64,000 nt of DNA, taken from assembly GCA_027943335.1 (NCBI GenBank), contig BSBK01008427.1:250501-314500 (forward strand), written 5' to 3'. The notes beneath the pieces are model-generated. The model did no database searches, was not told where the DNA came from, and saw only the letters and a program-made list of their open reading frames with translations. The DNA is from Chamaecyparis obtusa (lineage: Eukaryota > Streptophyta > Pinopsida > Cupressales > Cupressaceae). The translations under genes and the position numbers were made by a program. This document shows positions 36,174 to 45,973 of this stretch, piece by piece; position 1 is the stretch's first letter, and the number at the start of each line of letters is the position of its first letter.

Positions 36174-36262
36174 ATTTGTCTTATATAGACTATGTCTTTC
36201 CTAAAACTAGATGTAATCACTTGTCTTATATAGGATGGGTCCTTTTTGAAACTAGACATATT
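36174..36262 (+). repeat. Two tandem units of about 44 bases
   Basis: Each unit reads (A)YTTGTCTTATATAGR...TCCTTT...AACTAGAYRT. A third diverged unit lies at 35481-35520. They end just before element A. They may be part of the LTR or UTR of F. Confidence 0.6.
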
Positions 36263-36271
36263 CTTATCTGA

Positions 36272-37229
36272 TGCAGGAGCATCCTAGGATTCTTGGCAAT
36301 CCCAACCAAAAATATGTTTGTCTTTGAAGCTAGATTGTTGGTTTTGATCTCGGTTTGGTGGAGTTCTTGCTCGACTTGGGAGACTGGTTACTTGGTTTAT
36401 GTGGTTATCGGGATGCTCAGTCTCTAAAGAATGCTTAGTGACTGAAGGCATCGGTTCACTGGCCCTTGACAATAACTGTGTTCCTCGGTCATGCTTGGCA
36501 TGGTTGGTCAACTGGTGCACGATTATTTCTTCTATTGCTCGGTGTTCTTGCTTACCAATTGGATTGTTTGGATAAATCGGCTTGGCCGACTAGTGCATTT
36601 AATTTGGGTCAGGCTCCTCGTGTTATGGATTAACCATTGGATGTGTGGGGACCTAGATCTAGTGTGTTGCATTCTTCTATGCAAATTTGATGACCGTTTG
36701 GGGTTGTCTTTGAGAGTTTATTTATTTTTTAAGGCTATGTGAGAGCCGACTGATGTTTTAGCATTTAATATTTATTTGTAAGGGTTTATTGTTTCATCAG
36801 CCGACTTGTGGCTAGGAATCAATATTTATAGGATGCTTGGGTAGATGTTTAGGAATCAGTTTTGGGTGGGAAGAAGGTTAGTAGCCTGCGAGGTTAGGAG
36901 CAGGAAGATTGCTTGGAAGTTGGAGTATAAGTTTAGATCTTTCCTGGGTGCCTACCAGTGTGTTGTGTGTTACCAACCTGGGCTAGCTGAATGCTGATGT
37001 TGGGGAAAATATTTGGATCCTGTGAGATCTTGTAGACTATTACTTGCTTTGTAATTGGTCGTAACCAGGAAGGCCTTACAGCTTGGCACATTGCATGTAA
37101 TCGATGTTTTCATGAATATAGACTTATGTTTCATTACAAATCTATTTTTGTTATTGTGTATTTCCACTGCATATTGGTTTGGCTGCAAGGTCAGTCAGTC
37201 CTTAATTGGATCCACCCACCTTCACTACA
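36272..37229 (+). repeat. 5' LTR of element A
   Basis: It starts TGCAGGAGCATCCTAGG and ends CACTACA. The 3' copy begins identically at 39269. The final TCCTTAATTGGATCCACC block is shared with element I. Confidence 0.9.
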
Positions 37230-37234
37230 TTAAG

Positions 37235-37250
37235 TGGTATCAGAGTGAAG
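37235..37250 (+). promoter_or_regulatory. Primer-binding site of element A
   Basis: TGGTATCAGAGTGAAG starts five bases after the LTR end and resembles the initiator tRNA-Met complement (TGGTATCAGAGC). Confidence 0.85.
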
Positions 37251-37324
37251 TTTGTTCTTGTTTGAGCAAAGTCTATTCCTATTGGAGCCAAGTGGATCTT
37301 GTGTATCTAGTTCTTGATTTGAAG

Positions 37325-38389
37325 ATGCCTCCAAGGACAAATAGAGAGATCCCTGAAGAAGAAGAAGCTACTAGAGAATTATGTCTTGATGATTTTAGGG
37401 CTTTGCAGAAACAAGTGCAAGACCTACAAGAGGAATTGAGAAAGAAGCCTACCTTGAAAGAGGATAGTGATGATGAATCTAAGGAAGATCATTTTGAAGA
37501 AGCTATAGAAGAAGCTAGAGATTATAAGGAGAATCAAATTATGAAAGCTATGTCTAAGATTGGGAAGAGACCTAAGATTGAAGTTTCTACATTTGTTGGA
37601 AGCCTTAGGCCTGAAGAATTAATTGATTGGATCAATGAGATTGATGAATACTTTGAGTATGAAGAAATAGAAGATCTTGATAGGGTTAGATTTGCAAAGA
37701 CTAAATAGAAAGGTCATGCAAATATCTGGTGGAGAGAAGTTCAGTTGGAAAGAGGTAGAAGAGGAAAAGAGATCACTAAGTGGAACCGAATGGTTGATAA
37801 GTTGAAGAAATAATTCATTCCAATGGATTATGAATTGGACATGTTTAAAAAGATGCAAGCTTTGAAGGAGACTAACAAATTGGTACAGGAGTATATCGAG
37901 GAGTTTTATAGAATCCTAATTAGGATTGGTCATTCTGAAGCTAATAAAGAGAAGGTTGCTAGGTATGTCTATGGTTTGAGACCTAGTATTTAGGAAGAGT
38001 TACTTATTGTGTGGATGACAACAATTGGTGATGCTTATCAGATGGCATTAAAGATTCAAGAGAAGCTGAATAGAAAGTATGAAGGAAAATAGAACAATAG
38101 GAACAGAGGTGGTAAAACCTGTGAGAAAGTTTTTGAGAGTAATGTGATAAAGAATCCTAAGTCTGATGTAGGATCTGGCAGTGGTCAAGTTACTAAGAAT
38201 GCTAGATAGAGAGGAAGGTGGAAGAATGAGTTCACCGACACTTGTTATAATTGTGGTGAAGCTGGTCATAGAAGTTGGCAGTGTCCTAAGAAAATAGTTG
38301 CATTAGCTACTGAAGAAGACATTGAGAATGTTTCTAAGAAAGGTGAGACACTTATCACTAGGAGATTAGTTACATGTGTTCATGAACTA
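37325..38389 (+). pseudogene. Gypsy Gag of element A
   Basis: Start ATG at 37325 (MPPRTNREIPEEEEA), coiled acidic N-terminus, then the Gag core FVGSLRPEELIDWINEIDEY, YVYGLRPSI and AYQMALKIQEKLNRKYE. A perfect zinc knuckle CYNCGEAGHRSWQC (CX2CX4HX4C) lies at 38243-38284. Stops in frame at 37706 (TAG), 37811 (TAA), 37991, 38090 and 38207 (TAG). No frameshift separates this from the protease; all five stops are of the CAG/CAA to TAG/TAA type. Confidence 0.9.
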
Positions 38390-39268
38390 GTGCAAAGAAG
38401 GAATTTATTTAGAACTAGATGTAAATGCAAGGATAAGGTATGCAATTTCATAGTTGATGGTGGTACTTCTAAGAACTTTGTTTTAGATGAAATGGTTAGT
38501 AAGATGAATTTGGAAAGAAGGAAACATCCTAATCCTTATCAGATTAGTTGGATACAAGATGTTTCTAAGGTTAGAGTTGAAGAACAATGCTTGGTTAAGT
38601 TTCAGATTGGATCTTACCATGATGAGATATTGTGTGATGTATTGCCTATGGATGCTTGTCATCTGTTGCTCGGTAGACCTTGGCAGTTTGACAAAAATGT
38701 TTTGTTTGATGGTTGTGCTAATACCTATGTGGTTAGGCATGAAGGAGCTCGACCTAAGTTGATACCTCTATAGGAGACATGGGTTAAGGGATGTGGAGTT
38801 ATCAGGTGTTGTCCTTATGACAAACCTCAGGAGAAAAAGGTTGATGAACCTTTTCCTGTTAAGTCAAGTTTGAAGGAAAAGGAGAGTGATATCTCTAAGG
38901 AGTTTGTTGAGATTAAGAAACAAATGGTTTTGCTAGTAGAGATGGTTCAGAAGATGGTTACATTTATGACACAGAGAGATGCATATGATACTAATTTGGT
39001 TGAGGAGTCTGGAGAAGATGAACCTTATCGAGGCACTGAGGTGATTGGTAGTGGTTAGAGTCAGTTGTTATCAGTTGCTGACCGAAGGGATAAGCATAGT
39101 GAGAAGCAGAAGGACTTTCTGTGTGAGACAGTGAATGAAGTGAAGACTACTTGGAATGAAGGACAAGAAGAGATATGGGTTAAGAATAGATTTTACATAC
39201 CTGTTCAGATTCCCTTGAGGCATTCTTGATTTCCTCATGAGAAAATCTTTCTTACCTGGGGTGTCTAA
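38390..39268 (+). pseudogene. Protease and C-terminal coiled extension of element A
   Basis: The protease reads CNFIVDGGTSKNFVLDEMVS with the active-site aspartate in DGGTS, the flap-like NPYQISWIQDV, and HLLLGRPWQFD. After TAG at 38771 the same frame continues with a charged coiled segment (EFVEIKKQMVLLVEMVQKMV), TAG at 39056 and TGA at 39227. It then ends with FPHEKIFLTWGV and TAA at 39266-39268, directly touching the LTR. The frame thus spans 37325-39268 without any shift. The extension has no RT homology that I can see. Confidence 0.85.
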
Positions 39269-39921
39269 TGCAGGAGCATCCTAGGATTCTTGGCAATCTT
39301 GTATCAACCAAAAATATGTTTGTCTTTGAAGCTAGATTATTGGTTTTGATCTTGGTTTGGTGGAGTTCTTGCTCGGTTTGGGAGACTAGTTACTTAGTTT
39401 ATGTGGTTACTGGGGTGCTCGGTCTCTAAAGAATGCTCAGTGACTGAAGGCATCGGTTCATTGGCACTTGACAATAACTATGTTCCTCGGTGATGCCTGA
39501 CATGGTCGGTCAACTGGTGCATAATTATTTCTTCTATTGCTCGATGTTCTTGCTTACCAACTAGATTGTTCGGATAAATCAGCTTGGCCGACTGGTGCAT
39601 TTAATTAGGGTCGCACTCCTCAAGTTATGGATTGACTATTGGACATGTGGGGACCTAGATCTAGCATGTTGCATTCTTCTATGTGTATCTGATGACCATT
39701 TGGGGCCGTCTTTGAGAGTTTATTTATTTTGTAAGGCTATGTGAGAGCCGACTGATGCTTTACAATTTAATATTTATTTGTAAGGGTTTATTGTTTCATC
39801 AGCCAACTTGTGGTTGAGAATCAATATTTATAGGATGCTTGGGTAGATGTTTAGGCATCAGTTTTGGGTGGGAAGAAGGTTAGTAGCTTGGAAGCTTAGG
39901 AGCAGGAAGATTGCTTGGAAG
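39269..39921 (+). repeat. 3' LTR of element A, first part
   Basis: It matches the 5' LTR from its TGCAGGAGC start to AGGAAGATTGCTTGGAAG. Element B follows immediately. GGAAG at 39917-39921 is repeated at 57077-57081. Confidence 0.9.
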
Positions 39922-40891
39922 TGTATGCACCCAAAAATGGTCACCTAGACTTTGGGCCCCATTTATTCAATTTATCAATCCTGAATCATTTTGATCATTT
40001 ATCAATATTTTCAACATTATTAATTTCTTGATCAAGTCTTAATTTCGATCATATATTGGATTTTTATCCTTGGGCTAACCATTTATCCTAAGTCTTTATT
40101 TGATTAAAAGAAATATTTCCTCCCCTTTTAATTAAATAAAAAGCCCCACTTTCCTCTTATCCTAAGTTGCACAAATAAAATATTATTCCTATTTTATAAA
40201 AAGGGAAAAAGCACTTTTTGTCTCACATGAGGCTCAAAAGTCAACACTTCACTCTCATTGGAGGATGTTTGTGCACATGGATTGCTCCCCTTTCAACCTC
40301 CACCGCTGATTAAGACTTTTTGCCTCTTAATCTCAATGGTCCATTTCACCTCATTTCTTATAAAAGGAGAGCTCTCTCCTTCATTTGCATATCCATGTTT
40401 TATGCTAATGTTATGCTGTAGGTTTTAGGTGCATTTGGAGTTTGAAGACATTGAAGACTTGTTGCATTTCATTATAGTTGCATATTTGCTTTTTTAGTTG
40501 CATAATAATGGCATCCTTAGTGTAGATTTCCTTTTATGCAATAGAATAAGCTCACATAGTCTAAATAGGAGGCATTGTAATCCATTGCTATTTCCTTTCA
40601 TAGATTAGTCACATTGTACTTTCATTTCCATAGCTTAGATTGCATTCTCATATAGCTTGCATTGCATTGCATATTGGATTCTTGGAGATATTGGCATTGT
40701 TGCCCTTATCTTCATTGTGAATCTCTCATTGTGTGGTTGACTAGCAAGGTCACAAGTTTGTAGCTCTAGCTGAGAGCCATTTTCAACCTTGCAACTCCAT
40801 GCATAGAGAGCTATGAGCCACTTTGTGAGGCCTCATTCTTGAGCAACCTTGCATGTAATGGTTCATAGAAGTACATATTTTAGTGTGTACA
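39922..40891 (+). repeat. 5' LTR of element B
   Basis: TGTATGCACCC to GTGTACA. Matches 56107-57076 over the full 970 bases. No length difference between the copies. Confidence 0.97.
40358..40367 (+). promoter_or_regulatory. TATA box in the 5' LTR of B
   Basis: CTTATAAAAGG in an otherwise AT-rich LTR, followed by GAGAGCTCTCTCC. It is placed about 440 bases into the LTR, a usual location for the U3 promoter, and is unchanged in the 3' LTR. Confidence 0.65.
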
Positions 40892-40895
40892 TTTC

Positions 40896-40912
40896 TGGCG
40901 CCCACCGTGGGG
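40896..40912 (+). promoter_or_regulatory. Primer-binding site of element B
   Basis: TGGCGCCCACCGTGGGG, four bases after the LTR end, one base different from the sites of C and D. Confidence 0.85.
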
Positions 40913-41008
40913 CAGAGTAGATAGCTTTGTCCTTTCATTTGATGCATTTTTCATTATTTTTAGATTAATTTTTGAAAAAATCTGCGTTCTCTATTTTTTT
41001 GTCTCAGA

Positions 41009-41231
41009 TTATCGTGCGACACTTCTCAGAAATATCGCGCAATATACTTCCTGTCTTGGCGCGATAATTCACTCGGAAAGAGTATCGCACGCATATATTG
41101 ACTTCTGTCACCTGACATCGGGCGAAGTATCGCCTGTCATCGTGCGAAGTATCGCGCGACTGAGAAGTATCGCCCGACTATAGGAAACTATATCGCACGA
41201 TACTATTGAAGACTGAGAAATATCGCTTGGT
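41009..41231 (+). repeat. Palindrome cluster B1 (TCGCGCGA type)
   Basis: About eleven copies of ATCGYGCGA-like words in 220 bases, including an exact TCGCGCGA at 41152-41159 and TATCGCACGATA at 41190-41201. Several are preceded by GAAGT. CpG is otherwise rare in the neighbourhood. Confidence 0.8.
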
Positions 41232-41623
41232 CTGGCAGAGACTTGCGCTTTCAGTTTTTTGTCTGAATTTGATTATTTTAGCTTGCTGTTTTGTTTTGCT
41301 TTGTTTAGATAGGTCTAACCTGCATCTTTTAGCTTGAATCCATCAGATTAATTGCACATTTACATTTGGATTTTGATTTTGCTAACATTGTGGGTCTAAC
41401 AAGTTGTGTTTGTAGGTGCTCTCCTTTGCTTGAAAATTGCTAAAAATGCATGTCAAAGAGGGCTACTAACAGTTTTTGCAGGGCTGCCCAAGCATAAAAA
41501 CAAAATTTTTTTTTCATTTCTTGCTTGTTATTTATTTTCCTTTCATTTGTGGCATTTACTAATTGTATTAGGAATCTTAATACCTTGTGAAAGAGATCTT
41601 GAGGTGGTAGGAGAAGTATGCTC

Positions 41624-41758
41624 TTCACCTTTAGGTGAATCAGAAAATCTTGACCCATCTTAAGGTTTTGGAAGTAAGGGGGTAATTGATCTCTTTGCTT
41701 GGTGTGTTTGGGAGAGATTATTGAGATAGGGGAGTATGCTCTTCACCCTTGTGGTGAA
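41624..41758 (+). ncRNA. Two TTCACC...GGTGAA hairpins in the B leader
   Basis: TTCACC-TTTA-GGTGAA at 41624-41639 and TTCACC-CTTGT-GGTGAA at 41742-41758, each within the phrase GTATGCTC(hairpin)TCA. Stems are identical and loops differ, which fits a stem kept by selection or a recent duplication. Confidence 0.5.
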
Positions 41759-42649
41759 TCAAAAACTTTGAACCTCAAGATTTGATCCATTTTTATTTAG
41801 TTTAGGAATCCTTTAGCGGGCCTGCTCTTGAGCAATCAAGAGGAACGACTCAAGTGGGGACAACCTTGTCATCATTCTCCTTGGTGGCAAGTGATTTCAA
41901 CTCACTATAATCTCAAAGCTATCAAGGACACCAAAAACCTTGATAGACATAACACTTGTCTTTGTTTGATGTGAGTAGCTCATGGGATTGCGACCATGAG
42001 AAAAATATTGGACAAGAATGCTTAAGGTACTCTTGAGGCCACGAGGTCCTAGTCCTTTATGAGGAGAAAGAGGGGTGTTGTGAACGGAAATCCTTATTAA
42101 GAGCCATTAGATAGAAGCCACCCTCTTTTAGCCGCTTATCTTCTTAGTGCAAGGATTGATCCAAGTGGTTTACCCGGATCACCTTAAGATACTCACCATA
42201 TGTGTCCCTTTGGTTGTGTCATTTGACATTTCCATGACAAAGCTAACATCTCTTGTGGGTAACCACTTGGTGTGAGGCGAGGGGGCATCAAGTTGTGAGC
42301 TAAGTTGGTAAGTATTGAGCCTTGACTTTCTAGGATAGATTTGCTTGAAGTGTTTTCGATTGTGTGATACCAGTGCAAACGTTCTTACATACAAACAATC
42401 GGTAGTATTCATAGGGTGTTGTTTCAATTTTGATATCACAAGTGTTTATCTTGGCAAGGTTGCTTTTGCCCTTGTTTCAAGTGTTTGAGACCATGTTTTG
42501 ATCCCTTGCTGTTTGCAAACCTACCGAAATTCTGCGGATACCGTGACTGAAATCAGAAACATCAACCCTCAGACTGAAAATTTTGACCAAACAGACCCAA
42601 AAATGCAAATTCCACACAATTCTGGTCAAGAGTTAAATAATTCTGCAAC

Positions 42650-42876
42650 AGTATCATGCCTTGTAAGGTGAAGTATCACGCGATACTTCGCGCATGCTAG
42701 AAATATCGCCCCCTTTGAAGAGAAATATCGTGCGATAGTTCGCCCCTGACGGACTATCGCCCAACCTGCCTGGAGTATATCGCTCGCCAGTGTTAAGAAG
42801 TATCACCTGGCTTGGGGCGAAGTATCGCACGGGTATAGGTTTATCGCCCCAGTAGCCTGGAGTATATCGCCTGGTT
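42650..42876 (+). repeat. Palindrome cluster B2 (TCGCGCGA type)
   Basis: About eleven further words such as GTATCACGCGATACTTCGCG, ATATCGTGCGATAG, TATCGCACGGG and GTATATCGCC. The cluster ends about 480 bases before the Gag start. Confidence 0.8.
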
Positions 42877-43351
42877 CATTTTTGCCGTGTTTAAATTTTG
42901 GTCAGTTTCAGTTGCTGTCAATTAGGCTAGGTCTTAGAGCAGGTTTCTCACCCTGACGTTTGAGATCTATCTTGACTCCAAATTTTTGGTTCTTAGTTCT
43001 TCGGGATAGCATCATTTGATTTACAAAGTCACTTTGGAATAATTGTCAAGTTAGAAAGCCATTCTTGGTGCCAAGGTCCAGCTTTAAAATTGTTAGCTAT
43101 ATTCTGAGAAAATTTTAGTTCTCTTATTGTCCAAATCACTTTTATTTCAATTATCTTTTGGCCTAGTCCAACCTCCTGATTCAAAAGTGCAAGGGTAGTC
43201 ACCCTTTGATTTGAAGCACCTCTTTGACAGTGTTGGTAAAACCCTCTTTTTTTCTTTTTCATTTCTCTTTGGACAATAAAGGACTTTGATTATCCTAGTT
43301 TGGTGTTGACACTTTCAAAGGTCACCTTATCATTGAGAATATCTCTCTTTC

Positions 43352-45973
43352 ATGTCAGTTACGATAAGGTACCAAGTTAATCAAGGGAAGCGACCCCCTG
43401 TTGCTTTTAGCCAGTTACCACCTATCAAGACTCGTCGACAACCTAAAGGAAAAGGACCCCTTTTTGACCAATCTCCTAAGAGTGAATCTGAGGTTTGTTT
43501 TAATCCAGGAGCTAACCCTAGTGAAGTGAGCACCTCTTTCATACCACTTTCATCAAGTATGGACATGAGTTACACTTTCACCTGACAACAAAGAGAAGCC
43601 ATGAATCAAACTCTCGAGGATATCTTTCAACGACACAAAAGAGAGTATGGTGGTTCTTCTCATGCCAGTCCACCCGGGTCACCTCCTAACAACGTGAGGT
43701 ATTTTGATGCTCATCAACGAGCCGAAAGACAGCATAAGCAAGCTCACTCAGATTCAGGGTCACAACATGAAGACCAGAACAACGAATCTAGTGATCACCA
43801 TATCAACGCAGCTAATGCAATAAGGCATTCAAGACAAACCTCCCCACTTAAAGACACCTCTCGATATGCAAATACAAGATTGAGAAGCATTGAGAGAGAA
43901 AAGCAAGCCTACTCAGATGAACAGGCTGCTAAAAAGGAAAAATTCCAACAACTAGAGGAAGAGGAACGTGCATTGTTGGATATACAGAAAAGAGTCGCCC
44001 AAGAAGAAGAAGATAGACTTTACGCACAACAACTCCAAAGTTGATTTAACAGGAGGGGAGCCAATAGTGGGATCAACTCGCCCCCATCTACCCCTTCCCC
44101 TAGCCCTCGAAGAAGATCAAAGACACCCTCACGATCCCCAAGTCCTAGAGGAAGAAGGACTTCAAGATATGACCATCATAGGAGACAGTCGTCTCATAGA
44201 CATTCAAAGCAACCCTCCCAACGAGCACATCATGGCTCACAACGTGGAGGCAGTTATGCCAAATTTGATCATATGGACTTCATGACCATGCAACAAGAAC
44301 CATCCTTTCAAGCCTATGTGGAGCAATACGTGGAACAAAACAAAGACTAATTTTTGGAAAGTCTTATCAACAAAGGCGCTAAAGTTCCATATAATTTTGA
44401 TGTTCACCAAAAAATCAAGAAATAGAATCCTTCAACTGATGAGGTGATCTTACAAATGCAAAAGGATATAGACAGAATGAAGGCTCCCAAGAGCACATTT
44501 CATTTGGACTCCATATGTCCTAACCCCATTGACAAAAGTGTGGTGATGGTAGAATTTCCTAAGAAAGTTGAATTCCCAACATACGACAAATATGATGGCA
44601 CTGGTGACCCTCACGACCATGTTCGACAATTCTACATAATGAGCTTTTCCTTTCACCATGAAGACTCCTACTTGCTGAGATTATTCCCAAGGAGTTTAAA
44701 AGGTCAAGCCATGGAGTGGTTCACCAACCTTTCCCCTCCAGTAAAGACATTTAAAGAACTTGTCCAAAGATTTGTTCAACATTTCGCTTACAATTTATCT
44801 AGGTCGGTCACCATGCTTGATTTGTGTAAACTTAAACAAAATCAAGGGGAATCTTTTGTCACATTTTTACAACGATGGAGGTGATTGTGTTCAAAATAAC
44901 CAAGGACAATCCCTGAAGAAAAGAGAATTGATATCATTGTGAACAATCTAATACCAGAACTCAAATATGAAGTCAAGAAAATCCCATTTAATTCCTTTGA
45001 TACTATGGTCGAGGTGGCATGTCGCATTGAGGATGTCCTAAAAGAACAAGGAATTTTGGCTAAACCAACAAATAACAACAATAGCCAAAATAACAATACT
45101 AATGGTAACAAGGACAAAAAGAACTCCTATTGGAACAAAAATAAGCAAGTGGTCAATGACGGAGTTGTTGATTCATCTCAGGTCAAAAATGAAGGAGTTC
45201 TTAATCTCTCTCATGCAGTTCAAGCTATGAAGTTGCAAACATCGTCAACGCAACAAGACAAACCTAAGTATCAAAAGAGATCTAAAACGGAGAAAAGACA
45301 ATTTACTAAATTGGGAGAATCCTATGCAGATGTTTTTAAGACACTAGTTGCTCATAATTTGGCGCACCCACAGGATCCTACAAAACATCGAATACCGGAT
45401 CCTTTACCTCATTGGTGGGATGCTAAGGCTTTTTGCATTTTTCATAATGGGATTGGACACGACATAGAAAATTGTTTTAAACTCAAGCATCTTGTCCAAG
45501 ACCTTATTGAGAAAGGACAATTACAAGTGGATGGGTTAACTACTAATGCAGACCATAAAGCCTTTAAAGAGCCCTTGCCTAAATATGAAAAAGGAGAGAA
45601 TTCTAGCAGTAAGAATGGCAAGGCGGCTATTAACTATACATACACACATGCTGATAATGTGATTAACATGCTTGAAGTGGCTGACGATAATATCAACATG
45701 GTGAGAAAGAAAGATCCTTATGGACATAATGTGGACTCAATTCCTATGACTAATGAAAGACCCGCTATGGTGATAAGAGGTCCTCACTCACAAGGAATGC
45801 CCCAGTCCCTCAATGCTGTCACTAGGGCTCAGGCCCAAGCACCCATTATCATCAAAGGTCCTAGCACTAGCAAGTCTAAACAGCCCATGTCCAAAGGTGC
45901 TCCTCCCAAATCTGTCGTTGGTCCTGATTCCAATTATAATCTTATTGACCAGCTACAACGTACACCCGCTTAG
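43352..45973 (+). pseudogene. Tat Gag of element B, with SR-like segment
   Basis: Start ATG 43352. Regions: a basic, proline-rich N-terminus; a glutamate-rich helix (EEEERALLDIQKRVAQEEE, about 43955-44020); an arginine/serine stretch at 44060-44200 (PSPSPRRRSKTPSRSPSPRG) resembling SR proteins; the Gag core VEFPTYDKYDGTGDPHDHVR and FTNLSPPVKTFKELVQRFVQ; and CIFHNGIGHDIENCFKLKH near 45435 as zinc-like motif. Stops: TGA 43583, TGA 44042, TAA 44348, TAG 44423, TGA 44882, TAA 44897, TAG 45971. No frameshift. Gag would build particles and bind RNA. Confidence 0.9.

Larger units (their letters stand above)
34275..36271 (+). mobile_element. Element F: Tat pol tail and 3' UTR
   Basis: The segment begins with the integrase C-terminus and continues into an A-rich region with the conserved hairpins, the same order as B and D. 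Element A is inserted at 36272. The left limit is where the integrase reading fades. Between 35100 and 36170 I see AT-rich sequence with no motif apart from diverged copies of a GTCTTATATA...AACTAGACAT phrase. Confidence 0.6.
36272..39921 (+). mobile_element. Element A: compact gag-protease gypsy element (5' part, up to insertion B)
   Basis: 5' LTR 36272-37229, primer-binding site, one open frame of 1.9 kb (Gag, zinc knuckle, protease, coiled region), then a 3' LTR that starts at 39269 and is cut at 39921 by B. It continues at 57082 and is cut again at 57188 by C. There is no RT, RNase H or integrase, so it must have depended on another element. Element I shows the same layout. The 5' and 3' LTRs differ at roughly 8-9 percent over the first 330 bases, older than B, as nesting demands. 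Confidence 0.9.
40913..43351 (+). other. 5' leader of element B
   Basis: The 2.4-kb leader carries two clusters of GTATCGCGCGA-type palindromes, two TTCACC-loop-GGTGAA hairpins, and no Tat protein motif. It is laid out like the leaders of C and D. Confidence 0.75.

Noticed and set aside
40896..40912. Assignment of the Tat primer-binding site to one tRNA
   Set aside because: I could not check the complement against plant tRNA sequences, so the tRNA is left open.
41009..42876. CRISPR-like array
   Set aside because: The repeats are 8-20 base palindromes at irregular distance without spacers of uniform size, in a plant retrotransposon leader.
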